IMG/VR virus record: IMGVR_UViG_3300025864_000500
Span: 1-48,865 of that record
DNA from: a virus
Strand: one strand, 5' to 3'
DNA length: 48,865 nucleotides
A model generated the notes under the pieces. It made no database searches. It was not told where the DNA came from and was given only the letters and a program-made list of their open reading frames with translations. Both the position numbers and the translations under genes were made by a program. Of this stretch, positions 23,808 through 32,622 are shown in pieces (within the stretch, counting starts at the first letter, position 1; each line of letters begins with the position of its first letter).

Positions 23808-25247
23808 TTACAAACTTCCCTGTTCAAAAACATTCTTCTTGGAAGCCATGTCAGCTTCAGCAGATGCTTCGTCAGCAAGGGCTTTGATTTCTTCGTCAAT
23901 CTCTGCCTGCGTTTCACAGAAACCAACCATCTTGACAGCCTTGATCTGAGACATGATAGCCTTGCCACCGGTTGCCTTTGTGAACTTGTCGATGTCGGCT
24001 GCTTCGTCGTTCTGAATGAAAGGAGTGATTAAATGGGATACTTTCAGGTCTCTGATGGATTCTTTCCATTTGCTATTCATCTGCCCAAGGAAAGCCTTGA
24101 TAATATTGCACTCCCTGTCGAAAAATTCAATGATGTCACCGCTTTCGTCTCCTACCTTCAAGTGTGCATCTGTCAGCAGGGTTTTCCTTGATTCTCCTGA
24201 AACAACACCCATGCCTTTGATGTTTTCCATAGACAGGTTCGGAAGTTGCAGTTCTTCCTCTGTGTTCTGTTTCAGCGTTTGAATGAAGAATTTCATCGCA
24301 TCGATCTGTTGAGTCCAGGTCACATAGGAAACATCACCGTCTCCTTCAAGTTGATAGACTTCACGTGCTGCATCGGATTCCACATTGGCATTGTTCAGTA
24401 GCTTGCCCTTAACCTTGACAAGTGGTGCTGAGTTCTTCTTGATGATATCGGACTCTCTGGACAAAGCAAACTCAACCTCCTGTGTGTTGTTGGTCGTTCC
24501 TTCCCAAATGGGTATCGGTCTGCTCAGATAGGCCAATGGATGCTTACCAATCACGACAGGAGAAACATCACCTGTGTCCTCCCAACCATTGTTGCCCTTC
24601 TTATAAACGAACTTCTGCTCCTTGGTGTAAAGTTCAAAGTATTCCACCGTCTGTCCTTTTTCTGTGTACGTGTAACCAAAACCCATTGTGGTCATATCTC
24701 CATACTTGTCAAATATTGGAAAGAGTTCAGCACATTCAATCCTTGAGAACTTTTTCTGCATGGGGGTGAAGGTCTTGCATCTCAATTCAAATTCAGATTT
24801 AAAACCATAGTTATCATTCGGCTTCGGAACAGGGAACCAAACTGTTGCAATCTCACAGGAAGCGAAATAGGCATTCATCCTCTTGATGTTTTGACTGTTG
24901 ATCCTTGCTTCTCTGTAAATTGCTTCGAGAGCTTGAGCCTGAGCAATCTTTACAGGATCGGTGCCGGTGTCATACAAACGCTTGACAGGAATAGAGAAAG
25001 CCATCTGTGTCATTCTCCTGGCTGCAAGCTTCTGCTGTCCATAAGTAACCCTTGCAACCTTTTCATAACCACCTGTTGCTTTCTTCTTGTCAGGCCTGAG
25101 ACGTTTGTTGGTGACAATCTCATGGAGTGACGGATCATACTCACGAACCAACGTACCCCAAGGAATCAACTCAACTGTCTTGTTTTTCATTTCTGTGATA
25201 ATGTCCTCAATAGAACCAGATACCACGACAACTTCTTTTTCTTTCAT
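23808..25247 (-). CDS. Phage portal protein
   Basis: 479 residues, SPP1 gp6-like. Features in order: a conserved entry block (VTYGQQKLAARRMTQMAFSIP), a long middle region with strand-rich wing (GFGYTYTEKGQTVEYFELYT), then the helical stem and crown with NTEEELQLPNLSMENIKGMG, typical of portal crowns. Overlaps the terminase stop (ATGA at 25247-25244). Twelve copies would form the DNA channel at one capsid vertex. Confidence 0.88.
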   Translation of the reverse strand: MKEKEVVVVSGSIEDIITEMKNKTVELIPWGTLVREYDPSLHEIVTNKRLRPDKKKATGGYEKVARVTYGQQKLAARRMTQMAFSIPVKRLYDTGTDPVKIAQAQALEAIYREARINSQNIKRMNAYFASCEIATVWFPVPKPNDNYGFKSEFELRCKTFTPMQKKFSRIECAELFPIFDKYGDMTTMGFGYTYTEKGQTVEYFELYTKEQKFVYKKGNNGWEDTGDVSPVVIGKHPLAYLSRPIPIWEGTTNNTQEVEFALSRESDIIKKNSAPLVKVKGKLLNNANVESDAAREVYQLEGDGDVSYVTWTQQIDAMKFFIQTLKQNTEEELQLPNLSMENIKGMGVVSGESRKTLLTDAHLKVGDESGDIIEFFDRECNIIKAFLGQMNSKWKESIRDLKVSHLITPFIQNDEAADIDKFTKATGGKAIMSQIKAVKMVGFCETQAEIDEEIKALADEASAEADMASKKNVFEQGSL

Positions 25248-26761
25248 CGGAAATCATTTAAAATTTGTTCATCACTAATAGCACTCTTTGTATTCATCGG
25301 GTAAAAGGTTTGGGCAAGGGCATCGAAATAGTCGGTTGAACGTCCGAGCCTTTTCTTGATTTCATCTTTCTTTTCAATGATTATACTGCCGTTGGATTGA
25401 AACAACCACTTGACTTCAGTAGCTTCTTCCAACATCTTATCATTTGGGGGCAGACAGGCACCTGTCTTGTTTGCAGGGTTCAGCCAGTCTCTAACTGCCC
25501 AATACATGTAAGCTCTCATGTTTGCAAAGGAATAGACACCTGTCACATCAGTCAGGCCATTCGCACCTTCGGAGTTCTTACAGGAAATGGCATTGGTGTA
25601 CCCCAACTCAAGCAGGCGGGAATAGACACCGGCACCTTCGCCAATGGTATCAATGAAAGCCATTGTGCCTTTCCTCTTGAGAACAGGAACAGTCATGCCA
25701 GCAACGTGCATGTGGTCTGCCCTGCCACCTGATTGATGAGCTTCAATGTTCTTGACATAGTATCCGAACCTATGGAGAACGACACTTACATCTCTACCCA
25801 TTCCAGCCACATCGACACCAAGACGTTCATCAGCCGGTGGACAGCTGTTGGTCTCATTCATTATCTGCCAACGTTGGTTAGCAAGTTCAACCCATTCATA
25901 GGGTATAAGAACATCTTCAGCGACCTTCGGAAACATTCCAAGAACCTTTACCCTGAACAGGTCATTTGGCCTGTAAATACGTTCTTCCCAATGAAAATCA
26001 CCTTCACCTTCATTGAAATCACCCTGTAGTATAGGGGTGCACCATTCAGCAACTTTATCCTTGATCCAATTGTAATCGACCTGTCCGGGAATTACCATCT
26101 TCTTTCTGACAACATTCTCTGCATTCAGGGAGTTCAACCTGAACTTGTGGAATCGGGAAGCTTTCATGGCCTTGGCAGCATAGCCGGTGGTTACATTTGG
26201 ATTGAAGACAATCAGCAGGCGGGAATTGCCTTGCAGGTTTCCTTCGATGGCATTGTACACCGTCTCCGAGATCCCTGAAGCTTCTGTAACTACGAACATA
26301 GTATTGACAGCATGGAAGCCTGACCATGACTCTGTATTATCATCGGAAGCTTTAAAACCGGTAAGAAACCATTCTTCGTAATTTGTTCGGATATCTCCTG
26401 CAACTTGTCTGCCAGGTAACACCTTGGCATTTCTGAGTAGTCTCCTGACTTCAGGAACCATGATGTTCATAACCTGACGGCCTGTTGGTGCTGTCATGGC
26501 AACCTTGGTATTTTCGACCAATTCACCAGAAATTGGATTGAACTTTGGTGTTAGGTAGAAAAAACAAAGGGCAGCGCAAGCAGCGACAAAGTCTTTACCC
26601 CTTGCCGTTCCGCTTGCAACTGCCGTCATTGCATTGTACTGTACTGATGTGATTATTGCCTTCTGTTCTGCATCAAGTCGAGCATGAAGTACGTCACGGA
26701 CAAACAGGTTCCAATCCGCTTGCCATGCCTTGAATATGATTATCTGACGCTTGTCTGCCAT
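25244..26761 (-). CDS. Terminase large subunit
   Basis: 505 residues using Met at 26761 (MADKRQIIIFKAWQADWN), which reduces the overlap with the gene upstream. ATPase domain: Walker A-like ASGTARGKD near residues 50-57 and Walker B-like TMFVVTEASG near 155-164. Nuclease domain: RLGVDVAGMGRD near 316-327, with the first metal-binding Asp. The deviant P-loop (GTARGKD instead of GKS/T) is common in this phage group. Packages DNA into the prohead with the small subunit encoded two genes upstream. Confidence 0.93.
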   Translation of the reverse strand: MADKRQIIIFKAWQADWNLFVRDVLHARLDAEQKAIITSVQYNAMTAVASGTARGKDFVAACAALCFFYLTPKFNPISGELVENTKVAMTAPTGRQVMNIMVPEVRRLLRNAKVLPGRQVAGDIRTNYEEWFLTGFKASDDNTESWSGFHAVNTMFVVTEASGISETVYNAIEGNLQGNSRLLIVFNPNVTTGYAAKAMKASRFHKFRLNSLNAENVVRKKMVIPGQVDYNWIKDKVAEWCTPILQGDFNEGEGDFHWEERIYRPNDLFRVKVLGMFPKVAEDVLIPYEWVELANQRWQIMNETNSCPPADERLGVDVAGMGRDVSVVLHRFGYYVKNIEAHQSGGRADHMHVAGMTVPVLKRKGTMAFIDTIGEGAGVYSRLLELGYTNAISCKNSEGANGLTDVTGVYSFANMRAYMYWAVRDWLNPANKTGACLPPNDKMLEEATEVKWLFQSNGSIIIEKKDEIKKRLGRSTDYFDALAQTFYPMNTKSAISDEQILNDFR

Positions 26762-26987
26762 ACTTGCTTTCAATGATGCTAATGCAATCCTTCTTGATCT
26801 GTTCACAGTCAATGCCTACACTTTCATAGAATAGGCTATGACCGCACAGGCATTCGTATGTGATTGATATTTTTCTTCTTTCTTCTGTAGTGAATCCGAG
26901 TCTGAATGTCTTGACAATAGCAAGGGCCTCTTTGATCATACCGGCTTCCCAATATGCAACGGCCTTGCTAGTCTTGGTTTCCATCAA
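26694..26987 (-). CDS. Small phage protein next to terminase, function unknown
   Basis: 97 residues. KTSKAVAYWEAGMIKEALAI and FRLGFTTEERRKI match a short helical family that siphophages often encode beside the terminase genes. It overlaps the terminase large subunit by 68 nt (more if an earlier terminase start is used) and abuts the small subunit gene. Real given the conserved look, but the exact C-terminus and the overlap deserve checking. Confidence 0.6.
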   Translation of the reverse strand: MMETKTSKAVAYWEAGMIKEALAIVKTFRLGFTTEERRKISITYECLCGHSLFYESVGIDCEQIKKDCISIIESKYGRQASDNHIQGMASGLEPVCP

Positions 26988-27340
26988 TCAGCCGATGCTG
27001 CTTTCATCATCTCAAGGAAAGGATTGATGGAGACATCAGCTTGAATGCTTTCGATGTAACCCCTGGCTTTGCCCTGTGTCTTCAGGTAAAAGAAAATCGA
27101 TGCTTCCTTACCATCCATGATGTTCTGCTGTAGCTTGGTTTCAGCAAAGTCAATCTGCCCCTCCTTTTCGTTGTCAATGGCTTCCTTGAACTTGGCTATT
27201 CCATTATACCAATTGTAATATGAAGTCCTTCCCACTTTACACTTGTCGCAAGTGGCAGAGACGTTCCCTGCACACTTTTTGTAAGCTAAAAGGAAGTCCT
27301 TCTGCTGTTTGGTCATTCTTTTTTTAACTGCTTCATTCAT
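26984..27340 (-). CDS. Terminase small subunit
   Basis: 118 residues. An N-terminal helix-turn-helix region (QQKDFLLAYKKCAGNVSAT with GRTSYYNWYNG) is followed by helical oligomerisation segments (AETKLQQNIMDGKEASIFFYLK), typical of phage small terminase subunits of this size. Recognises the packaging start site. First of the packaging genes in transcription order. Confidence 0.8.
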   Translation of the reverse strand: MNEAVKKRMTKQQKDFLLAYKKCAGNVSATCDKCKVGRTSYYNWYNGIAKFKEAIDNEKEGQIDFAETKLQQNIMDGKEASIFFYLKTQGKARGYIESIQADVSINPFLEMMKAASAD

Positions 27341-27389
27341 AGCTTCCTTTTTTAATGTTCAACTTGTTCATAGGCGAGGGAACGATTTC

Positions 27390-28022
27390 TCAGAACAAGG
27401 TAGGGGTGCTGTCCACCTTCCTTGTTGGTGCAAAGTCCTGAAATTCAGCACAATCGACATCATGCCTTGATATTCCATCAACTCCGTCAACTGCCAATGC
27501 TTGTTCTTCCATATCTTCTTCGCCCTGTAATTTGTTTGCATTGTTTATCAACACACTTTCTTCATAGAAATACTTCAAGCCCCTTCCCATTGATTTACCC
27601 TTCCTTGTGTGCATGTCAAATGCGTAGTCAGGTATCTCCAAGTACTCCGTTTTCTGCATCTCCCAATAGACTGTGATTGCATGGTCCATGTATCTTGACT
27701 TCCTGCTTCTGACAAGAGCGATGACTGCTTGAGTGAAAGGCAACTTCTGCGGGTGGGATTTCTCCTGCTTCTCAGCCAACATGTCAAAGGCTTGCTTGAG
27801 GGCCATGATCTGAACAATCATGCTTGGTTCTCCGAGTCCACAATCCTCACTTGCCATGATGACCATACGCTTCCAGGCATACTTGGCATAATTGCTTTCA
27901 TACAACTCCGCTGCCCAATACATTGCATACTTTTCGTCACAACGTCTGATTGATTTTTGAAAGGCCGATGCCACTTGGAAAAAATCATAACCCTTCTTTG
28001 TCTTTACTTCATAATCTGCCAT
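27390..28022 (-). CDS. Stand-alone RarA/MgsA-like C-terminal domain protein
   Basis: 210 residues. SAFQKSIRRCDEKYAMYWAAEL and ASEDCGL match the helical C-terminal domain of RarA/MgsA clamp-loader-like ATPases, but the AAA+ ATPase half is absent: there is no Walker motif and the protein begins at this domain. In bacteria this domain tetramerises and helps RarA act at stalled forks. Here it may bind host RarA or replisome proteins. Sits between the modification operon and the terminase genes. The tail past about 150 is acidic and low complexity. Confidence 0.75.
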   Translation of the reverse strand: MADYEVKTKKGYDFFQVASAFQKSIRRCDEKYAMYWAAELYESNYAKYAWKRMVIMASEDCGLGEPSMIVQIMALKQAFDMLAEKQEKSHPQKLPFTQAVIALVRSRKSRYMDHAITVYWEMQKTEYLEIPDYAFDMHTRKGKSMGRGLKYFYEESVLINNANKLQGEEDMEEQALAVDGVDGISRHDVDCAEFQDFAPTRKVDSTPTLF

Positions 28023-28121
28023 AATGCTGTTCGTTTTTTGATTTATTAAATATAATCATAAAGAATAGGTTTCGAAAACATTAACTCTTTTATTATCAGA
28101 TATTTATGTAAATATATCAAC

Positions 28122-28862
28122 TCAATAAGGTATCTTGAGAGTCCTTTGATATTCGTGCTTCCTTGTGGCAAGTTTGGTGTCTTCCTTCAGGGCAATAGCA
28201 TCACCGAACATTTGCTTCAGAAAGAGGGTGTCTGCCCTCTCCTGGTCTTTCGTTCTCAGGTTGGCACAACCACCGGTGTTTCCAAAAGTCTTCTGAGCAA
28301 GTGCTGTGAATCTTTGGTCATTCCAGCTGTATCGATGCACATAGGCATTGTAAGCCGAAATCCAATAGTCATCAGTCACAACTGCCTTTTCATGGAAGTA
28401 TAGCTTGGAGCCTTCGAGCATCCCAAGGTCTCCATTAAGTATCCCTGTCAAGTGGATAGGGTGCATTTCATCGTAGGAAAGGGGGTTGGTTTCCTTGGAT
28501 AGTCCGAAAAGGAAAGCTCCTGCAAGCTTGGCACAGTTACCAACGTACTGAATGATGTCGTATGCTTCGTCGGGATCCATCTTGGCTTTTTCTCCTGCCT
28601 GAACGTAATTTCTTGAGATGGCTGTGATGTCATCGTCTATCATGAAGACATTAGGAAACTTTTCATGAATGAACTGACGTTTCAAGGTCAGGCCCTTCAA
28701 ACTGTCAGGGTGGGACAGAATTTCAATACCAGCATTGTGTTCAGCGTACAGGGCAACTTCAGCTTCCGGAACACACAGAATTACATTGCTGACGTTTTTC
28801 TTTGTGATTACCCTGTCGGCTCTACCCATTGAAGGGATTACTATTTTTATATCTACTGCCAT
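28122..28862 (-). CDS. Glycosyltransferase of the TET-associated (TAGT) type
   Basis: 246 residues. GT-A-like pattern: KIVIPSMGRADRVITKKNV at the start, HPDSLKGLTLKRQFI, the DxD-like acidic MIDDDI, then a Gly/Asn-rich block (TFGNTGGCANLRTK). The 'PSMGRADR' start and spacing match the TAGT family, predicted to glycosylate modified pyrimidines in phage DNA. Last gene of a five-gene operon of very tight overlaps. No C5-hydroxymethylase, TET or DNA methylase is in the window, so the acceptor could come from outside it or be something other than DNA. Confidence 0.75.
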   Translation of the reverse strand: MAVDIKIVIPSMGRADRVITKKNVSNVILCVPEAEVALYAEHNAGIEILSHPDSLKGLTLKRQFIHEKFPNVFMIDDDITAISRNYVQAGEKAKMDPDEAYDIIQYVGNCAKLAGAFLFGLSKETNPLSYDEMHPIHLTGILNGDLGMLEGSKLYFHEKAVVTDDYWISAYNAYVHRYSWNDQRFTALAQKTFGNTGGCANLRTKDQERADTLFLKQMFGDAIALKEDTKLATRKHEYQRTLKIPY

Positions 28863-28864
28863 GA

Positions 28865-29494
28865 CTATTCTTGGAAATGGTCTCTAAACTGATCAACGTC
28901 AATGATAATAGCCTTGCCTGTTCGAGAGTTTTTGTAGGACTGGGCCTTGGTTATTCCGAGGACTGTTTCAAGGTAGGCGGTGTCGATGGAGTTTTTGGAA
29001 ACAATGATTACAGCATCATACTTTTCCGAGAACTTGGGAACAAGAGGATAGGCACAATTCGTGTTGTCATACTGCTTGATCTGCTTTTCGTAGTCGGTAA
29101 CAAAAGCCTTGAGTTCATCCTCCCTAAAGCCGATGTCCTTCAGGAACTCCTTTTCAAAGTAAAGGGCAAGCATGGCTTGGTCGATGGCAGCTACATTCTT
29201 ACTCAAGCGAAGGTTCAATTCCTTTTCCTTTTCGAGTGGAAGATTGACTTCGGTGCAGGGAACTTCGGTGTAACCCATCTCCTTGGCTATCCGTACCCTT
29301 TGATGACCGGTCACAATTACATCGATGCGGTCTTCATGGATATTGACCACAATCGGATCCACGAAGCCAAACCGTTTTATTGAAGTGCGAATGTCTTCGT
29401 CTTCCTTTGGGGAAGCTTTCTTGGGATTGTACCCTGACTCCTTGAGTGAATAGATGTCCTTATAGACAATTTTTAATTGTTCCTTTTTTGCCAT
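28865..29494 (-). CDS. ParB/Srx-like domain protein
   Basis: 209 residues. ParB N-terminal signature: ESGYNPKKAS, FGFVDPIVVNI, then IVTGHQRVRIAKEMGY, the G-H-x-R box that binds and hydrolyses nucleotide in ParB-like folds. The C-terminal half is unlike partition proteins and there is no parA. Stand-alone ParB-like proteins often sit beside DNA-modification genes of phages. Overlaps the decarboxylase-like gene by 22 nt and precedes the glycosyltransferase by 2 nt. Confidence 0.85.
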   Translation of the reverse strand: MAKKEQLKIVYKDIYSLKESGYNPKKASPKEDEDIRTSIKRFGFVDPIVVNIHEDRIDVIVTGHQRVRIAKEMGYTEVPCTEVNLPLEKEKELNLRLSKNVAAIDQAMLALYFEKEFLKDIGFREDELKAFVTDYEKQIKQYDNTNCAYPLVPKFSEKYDAVIIVSKNSIDTAYLETVLGITKAQSYKNSRTGKAIIIDVDQFRDHFQE

Positions 29495-30528
29495 AGCTTA
29501 TTTAGTTTGCTGACGTTTTTGAAAATCTTGTGATAGATAGGCCTGTCTCCTGTGACGTTCATCAAGGAATACATGAGCATCTTGATACTCCTGACAGCCG
29601 TAAAGAAATAGAGGAACAGGGCCAACATGGAAGCGGTGAACAGCACTCCATGACCGAAAATCAAGGTGGCTATAAAGCAGACAAGCAGAACTTCAAAGAC
29701 TAGATTGTTGAAAGTAGAGAAGGTCTTTTTCAGGTTTTGGACAAACAGCTCAAACACACCATCGGGTATTGCTTGCTTGATCATGCTTAGGATTTCTTTC
29801 TTGTCAACGATAATCTTGTCAGCATTGTCATAAATGTAAGGACCGGCTATTGACTGATACAATTCAACCTTGTCTCCTTCATGAACAAGCAAGTGTCTTT
29901 TAGTGAAAATATCAACCTGACTGCCCCTGCAAATAAGGTATTCAAAACCCCATAGTTTTTTGTTGGCGGCAATCGCCCTTGAAATGTACTTGTCCATAGT
30001 GATAACAACAAACTCATCATCATAGTCAATGACAATGACTGTATTCTTGACCTCGTATCTTCCATTTTTCTTAGGAATCAATTCTCCAGGCTCAACCATT
30101 TCAAGGATCCCATCAGGGCCGACATTAGCACATAGGTAGGAATTTGATGTTCTACCAATATTGCCGACAACGTGCATGTTCAGCTTGTTGAGGAAAATCG
30201 TAACATGATTGTACACCTGATGATTGTTCTTCATACCTGTGAAACGGACGAACACTTCCTTTGTCAAGTTGTCATTCTTACTGATGTGCTCGAAAGGTTT
30301 GTTGTAAGCGACATTGGTTACAATGCCATTGGCAGGTGAAGCCATCCCTCCCCTGTAATTCTTTCCTGATGCAGCCAGGCTCCCATAGTAGAAAACAATG
30401 TCATCGAACCAATTGTTCAGGAACAATGTCAAAAAGATGGCAACCAATGCAAGCGTTATGTCGTAAAGGAAAAACAGAGGAACAATGAACGGTGCAACGA
30501 ACCTCAGAATATTGAATGCTTTAATCAT
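29473..30528 (-). CDS. Phosphatidylserine-decarboxylase-like membrane protein
   Basis: 351 residues. Hydrophobic segments near 8-40 and about 290-325 flank a soluble core. The core has PSD family blocks: GGMASPANGIVTNV (61-74, the 'SPaDG' block), NHVTIFLNKLNMHVVGNIG (the 'FLs.lDvH.n' block) and, later, HEGDKVELYQSIAG in place of the usual 'Ge.iG.f.fGS' autocleavage strand. The conserved Gly before the processing Ser is missing (Gln-Ser), so pyruvoyl formation is doubtful or altered. In this operon it might decarboxylate an amino acid attached by the ATP-grasp ligase; a lipid role is the alternative. Confidence 0.65.
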   Translation of the reverse strand: MIKAFNILRFVAPFIVPLFFLYDITLALVAIFLTLFLNNWFDDIVFYYGSLAASGKNYRGGMASPANGIVTNVAYNKPFEHISKNDNLTKEVFVRFTGMKNNHQVYNHVTIFLNKLNMHVVGNIGRTSNSYLCANVGPDGILEMVEPGELIPKKNGRYEVKNTVIVIDYDDEFVVITMDKYISRAIAANKKLWGFEYLICRGSQVDIFTKRHLLVHEGDKVELYQSIAGPYIYDNADKIIVDKKEILSMIKQAIPDGVFELFVQNLKKTFSTFNNLVFEVLLVCFIATLIFGHGVLFTASMLALFLYFFTAVRSIKMLMYSLMNVTGDRPIYHKIFKNVSKLNKLWQKRNN

Positions 30529-31369
30529 AGATTTGTCTTATTACATATTCGAGAATGTCTTCATACCTGTACCATGTGTTTTCCTTAATTTGCGAGGGAG
30601 CAATTCTTTCCACTTGATACCCTTCGAGATGGGCAAACGGATTAAAACCAAAAGGAATATTCACAAGGGCTGTTCCGCTTATCCTTTTCGATGCTTCAAC
30701 GTAATAAAGGACACCGGCCTGACCTTCTATCAACTGCAGGTGGAAAATACCATTGAATAATCCAATCAACTTAGTGAAATAGGCCTGCTCAATAATCTCC
30801 CTGGCTGCTTCGTACACAGGATGGTCCAATGGCAGAAACTTGACATACTGATCATAACCATCCTTCAGCTGTACTTCCCTAGCCCACATATCAGAACCGA
30901 TACAATCAACGACATACTCAGCTTTCTTGTCAACGAGTTCACTGATGCAGACATCGTCAAGCATCTGAAGTCCTTTAGAGCCGGCTGATTCTGAGTTTGG
31001 CCTGATGCAGACATTGCTATAACTAAACGTGGTTGGAATGCGAACCTTGAGATAATCAACTCTTTCAGCGAGGATTTCATTGACTCTAAGCTTGTCATAC
31101 CAAACAGAATTGACTCCGTACTTTTTGGGGTTTCTCTGTCTTGTCAGCTCGTCAGCAGGAAATACAATAAAATCATCAAAGGAGTCCATTTCGTTGGAAT
31201 TAATGACTGCTCCAATTGGCGACAAGTGAGTGAATATAGGGTTCGTGTCTGCCATAACCAAGTTACGACCATTTACTAATCCCCTTCTCTGAGCGTACAA
31301 GTAGCAAAGCTTGGCAGAATAACCGGCACGACCTCCTGATTCAAAAACAACATAGTCCTTGTCGCTCAT
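30521..31369 (-). CDS. ATP-grasp family ligase
   Basis: 282 residues. Starts SDKDYVVFESGGRAGYS and has the ATP-grasp features: VCIRPNSESAGSKGLQML (phosphate-binding loop region), YVVDCIGSDMWAREV and YVEASKRISGTALVN, the acidic-Asn-Arg type metal block (E-x-x-x-R-x-S-G-T). Such enzymes make amide or ester bonds between a carboxylate and an amine with ATP. Overlaps the deacetylase gene by 4 nt and the decarboxylase-like gene by 8 nt. A likely role is adding an amino acid to an amine freed by the deacetylase; that is inference. Confidence 0.75.
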   Translation of the reverse strand: MSDKDYVVFESGGRAGYSAKLCYLYAQRRGLVNGRNLVMADTNPIFTHLSPIGAVINSNEMDSFDDFIVFPADELTRQRNPKKYGVNSVWYDKLRVNEILAERVDYLKVRIPTTFSYSNVCIRPNSESAGSKGLQMLDDVCISELVDKKAEYVVDCIGSDMWAREVQLKDGYDQYVKFLPLDHPVYEAAREIIEQAYFTKLIGLFNGIFHLQLIEGQAGVLYYVEASKRISGTALVNIPFGFNPFAHLEGYQVERIAPSQIKENTWYRYEDILEYVIRQIYD

Positions 31370-32010
31370 CTGTATAATTTCTGAATATAGAACACTTCGG
31401 CAAATGGCATCCCTGATTCAAGTCCTCTCATGGCAGCAAGCGTCAGGATCCCTTTTTCATTAAGCGGGGATGGCGGTGCTTTCTGCTGTGTCAGATAGTT
31501 TTTGAATAGGCTGACTTTATCATTGATGACATCGGTAATTTCATGATACCATCTTCCCCCAGGAATACTTGTCATTTCACAACCGACAAACGGATACTCA
31601 TAAAGTGCAACAAGCGATGGCATGAAACCTTCCTTCAATCTCATGGAAGCAAGGAAGCAGTCGTACAATTTCTTGTGGTCTTGGTGGTGCGAAGGGTAGC
31701 AACAGAACACTTCGTCAGGTTCAAATTCAGTAATCTGCCGATCAATTGCACTTGTAAGACTTTGAGCATCAACAGTATCAAGGATACCATCATGACCTAA
31801 TACGAAAATATGCTGACTTGCATTTAGGGATTCAACCACAGCATCGAACTCAGCCATTCTGACGGCAATATCTTGCTTGATGTCGGTTCCACCGATGGTT
31901 GCTATGAACAACCGGATATCAGAACCTTTGGCTTTCTCGTGAAGCAAATAACCCCCGCATCCGAGTGTTTCATCGTCTGCGTGGGGTGCTATGACAAGTA
32001 TCTTCTTCAT
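31366..32010 (-). CDS. PIG-L family N-acetyl hydrolase
   Basis: 214 residues with the start at 32010 (MKKILVIAPHADDETLGCGG), which is preferred over a GTG 18 codons upstream that lies within the operator. Zinc residues are visible: His10, Asp12-Asp13 in APHADDE, and PSHHQDHKK (His108/109, Asp111, His112). PIG-L enzymes deacetylate N-acetylglucosamine-type sugars. First gene of the operon, controlled by operator e, and overlapping the ATP-grasp gene by 4 nt. Confidence 0.9.
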   Translation of the reverse strand: MKKILVIAPHADDETLGCGGYLLHEKAKGSDIRLFIATIGGTDIKQDIAVRMAEFDAVVESLNASQHIFVLGHDGILDTVDAQSLTSAIDRQITEFEPDEVFCCYPSHHQDHKKLYDCFLASMRLKEGFMPSLVALYEYPFVGCEMTSIPGGRWYHEITDVINDKVSLFKNYLTQQKAPPSPLNEKGILTLAAMRGLESGMPFAEVFYIQKLYR

Positions 32011-32031
32011 TTTTAGGTGGTCAATAAGGCT

Positions 32032-32063
32032 CAAATATACTAACAATGTGGGTAATACACACA
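32032..32063 (-). promoter_or_regulatory. Operator site e with TATATTTG -7 element (promoter of the modification operon)
   Basis: 32047-32063 reads TGTGGGTAATACACACA: both half-sites complete, with a single mismatched pair around the central base. Seven bases on, the minus strand has TATATTTG (32039-32032), a perfect TAnnTTTG. The deacetylase start is 22 nt further. Upstream (32064-32520) I see about 450 nt with no convincing gene. Confidence 0.85.
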
Positions 32064-32523
32064 CTTATGTAGCATATAAGTGCCATCTTCATGCTTTTCT
32101 TGTCAAATACTTTGCAATATCCAAACGACCTATTCCTTTCGGTCAGGTTGCTTTTTCTAATTTCATAAAGGGTTTAGGGAGTATCTACTGCTTAGGTTTA
32201 ACCTTCGAAAGCGAATTGAGAAGTGAAAATTTGGACAATAATCTGTAAGAAACTGAGGACTGCAACGGATGCATCGTCATGATGTCGACAGAATGATTCT
32301 GGGAGGCATCTATCAATGTTTCCACTCATTTGAAAGGGCAAGCAATGTTATTGATTATAAGGATTTTAGCAGCATGTCCCAAAACATGAATTTTTTGTAC
32401 ATAAATTAAAAATAAAGTTGTACATTGTTATGTTTTTTCTGCTCGGATTTCTGTGGGTTTTATAAGTTAGTGACTTAAAAAAAGCAAAGGAATGGATTTT
32501 TAAAACCCTAATTAGTAACTACT

Positions 32524-32580
32524 AAACCACTCAAAGCACATGCGCCTGAAGGCCTACACTGGCTACCCTTTATGGGCAAT
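32524..32580 (+). repeat. Cassette-boundary repeat, copy B
   Basis: Contains CACATGCGCCTGAAGGC (32537-32553), which matches 16 of 17 bases of copy C (34657-34673) and 15 of 17 of copy D (36580-36596), and a GGCTACCCTTTATGGGC segment resembling the right arm of copy C. Lies 43 nt upstream of the histidine kinase gene, at the left border of the plus-strand cargo block. Confidence 0.6.
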
Positions 32581-32622
32581 CCTAAGAGTGACACAACATT
32601 TAATTAATAAATAAACTTTGCT

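Noticed and set aside
28865-29494. Plasmid-type partition system
   Set aside because: The ParB-like protein has no ParA neighbour or centromere repeats and lies in a biosynthetic operon.
32064-32520. Possible gene in the gap before the kinase cassette
   Set aside because: No open frame of useful length on either strand and no recognisable segment; perhaps decayed DNA.
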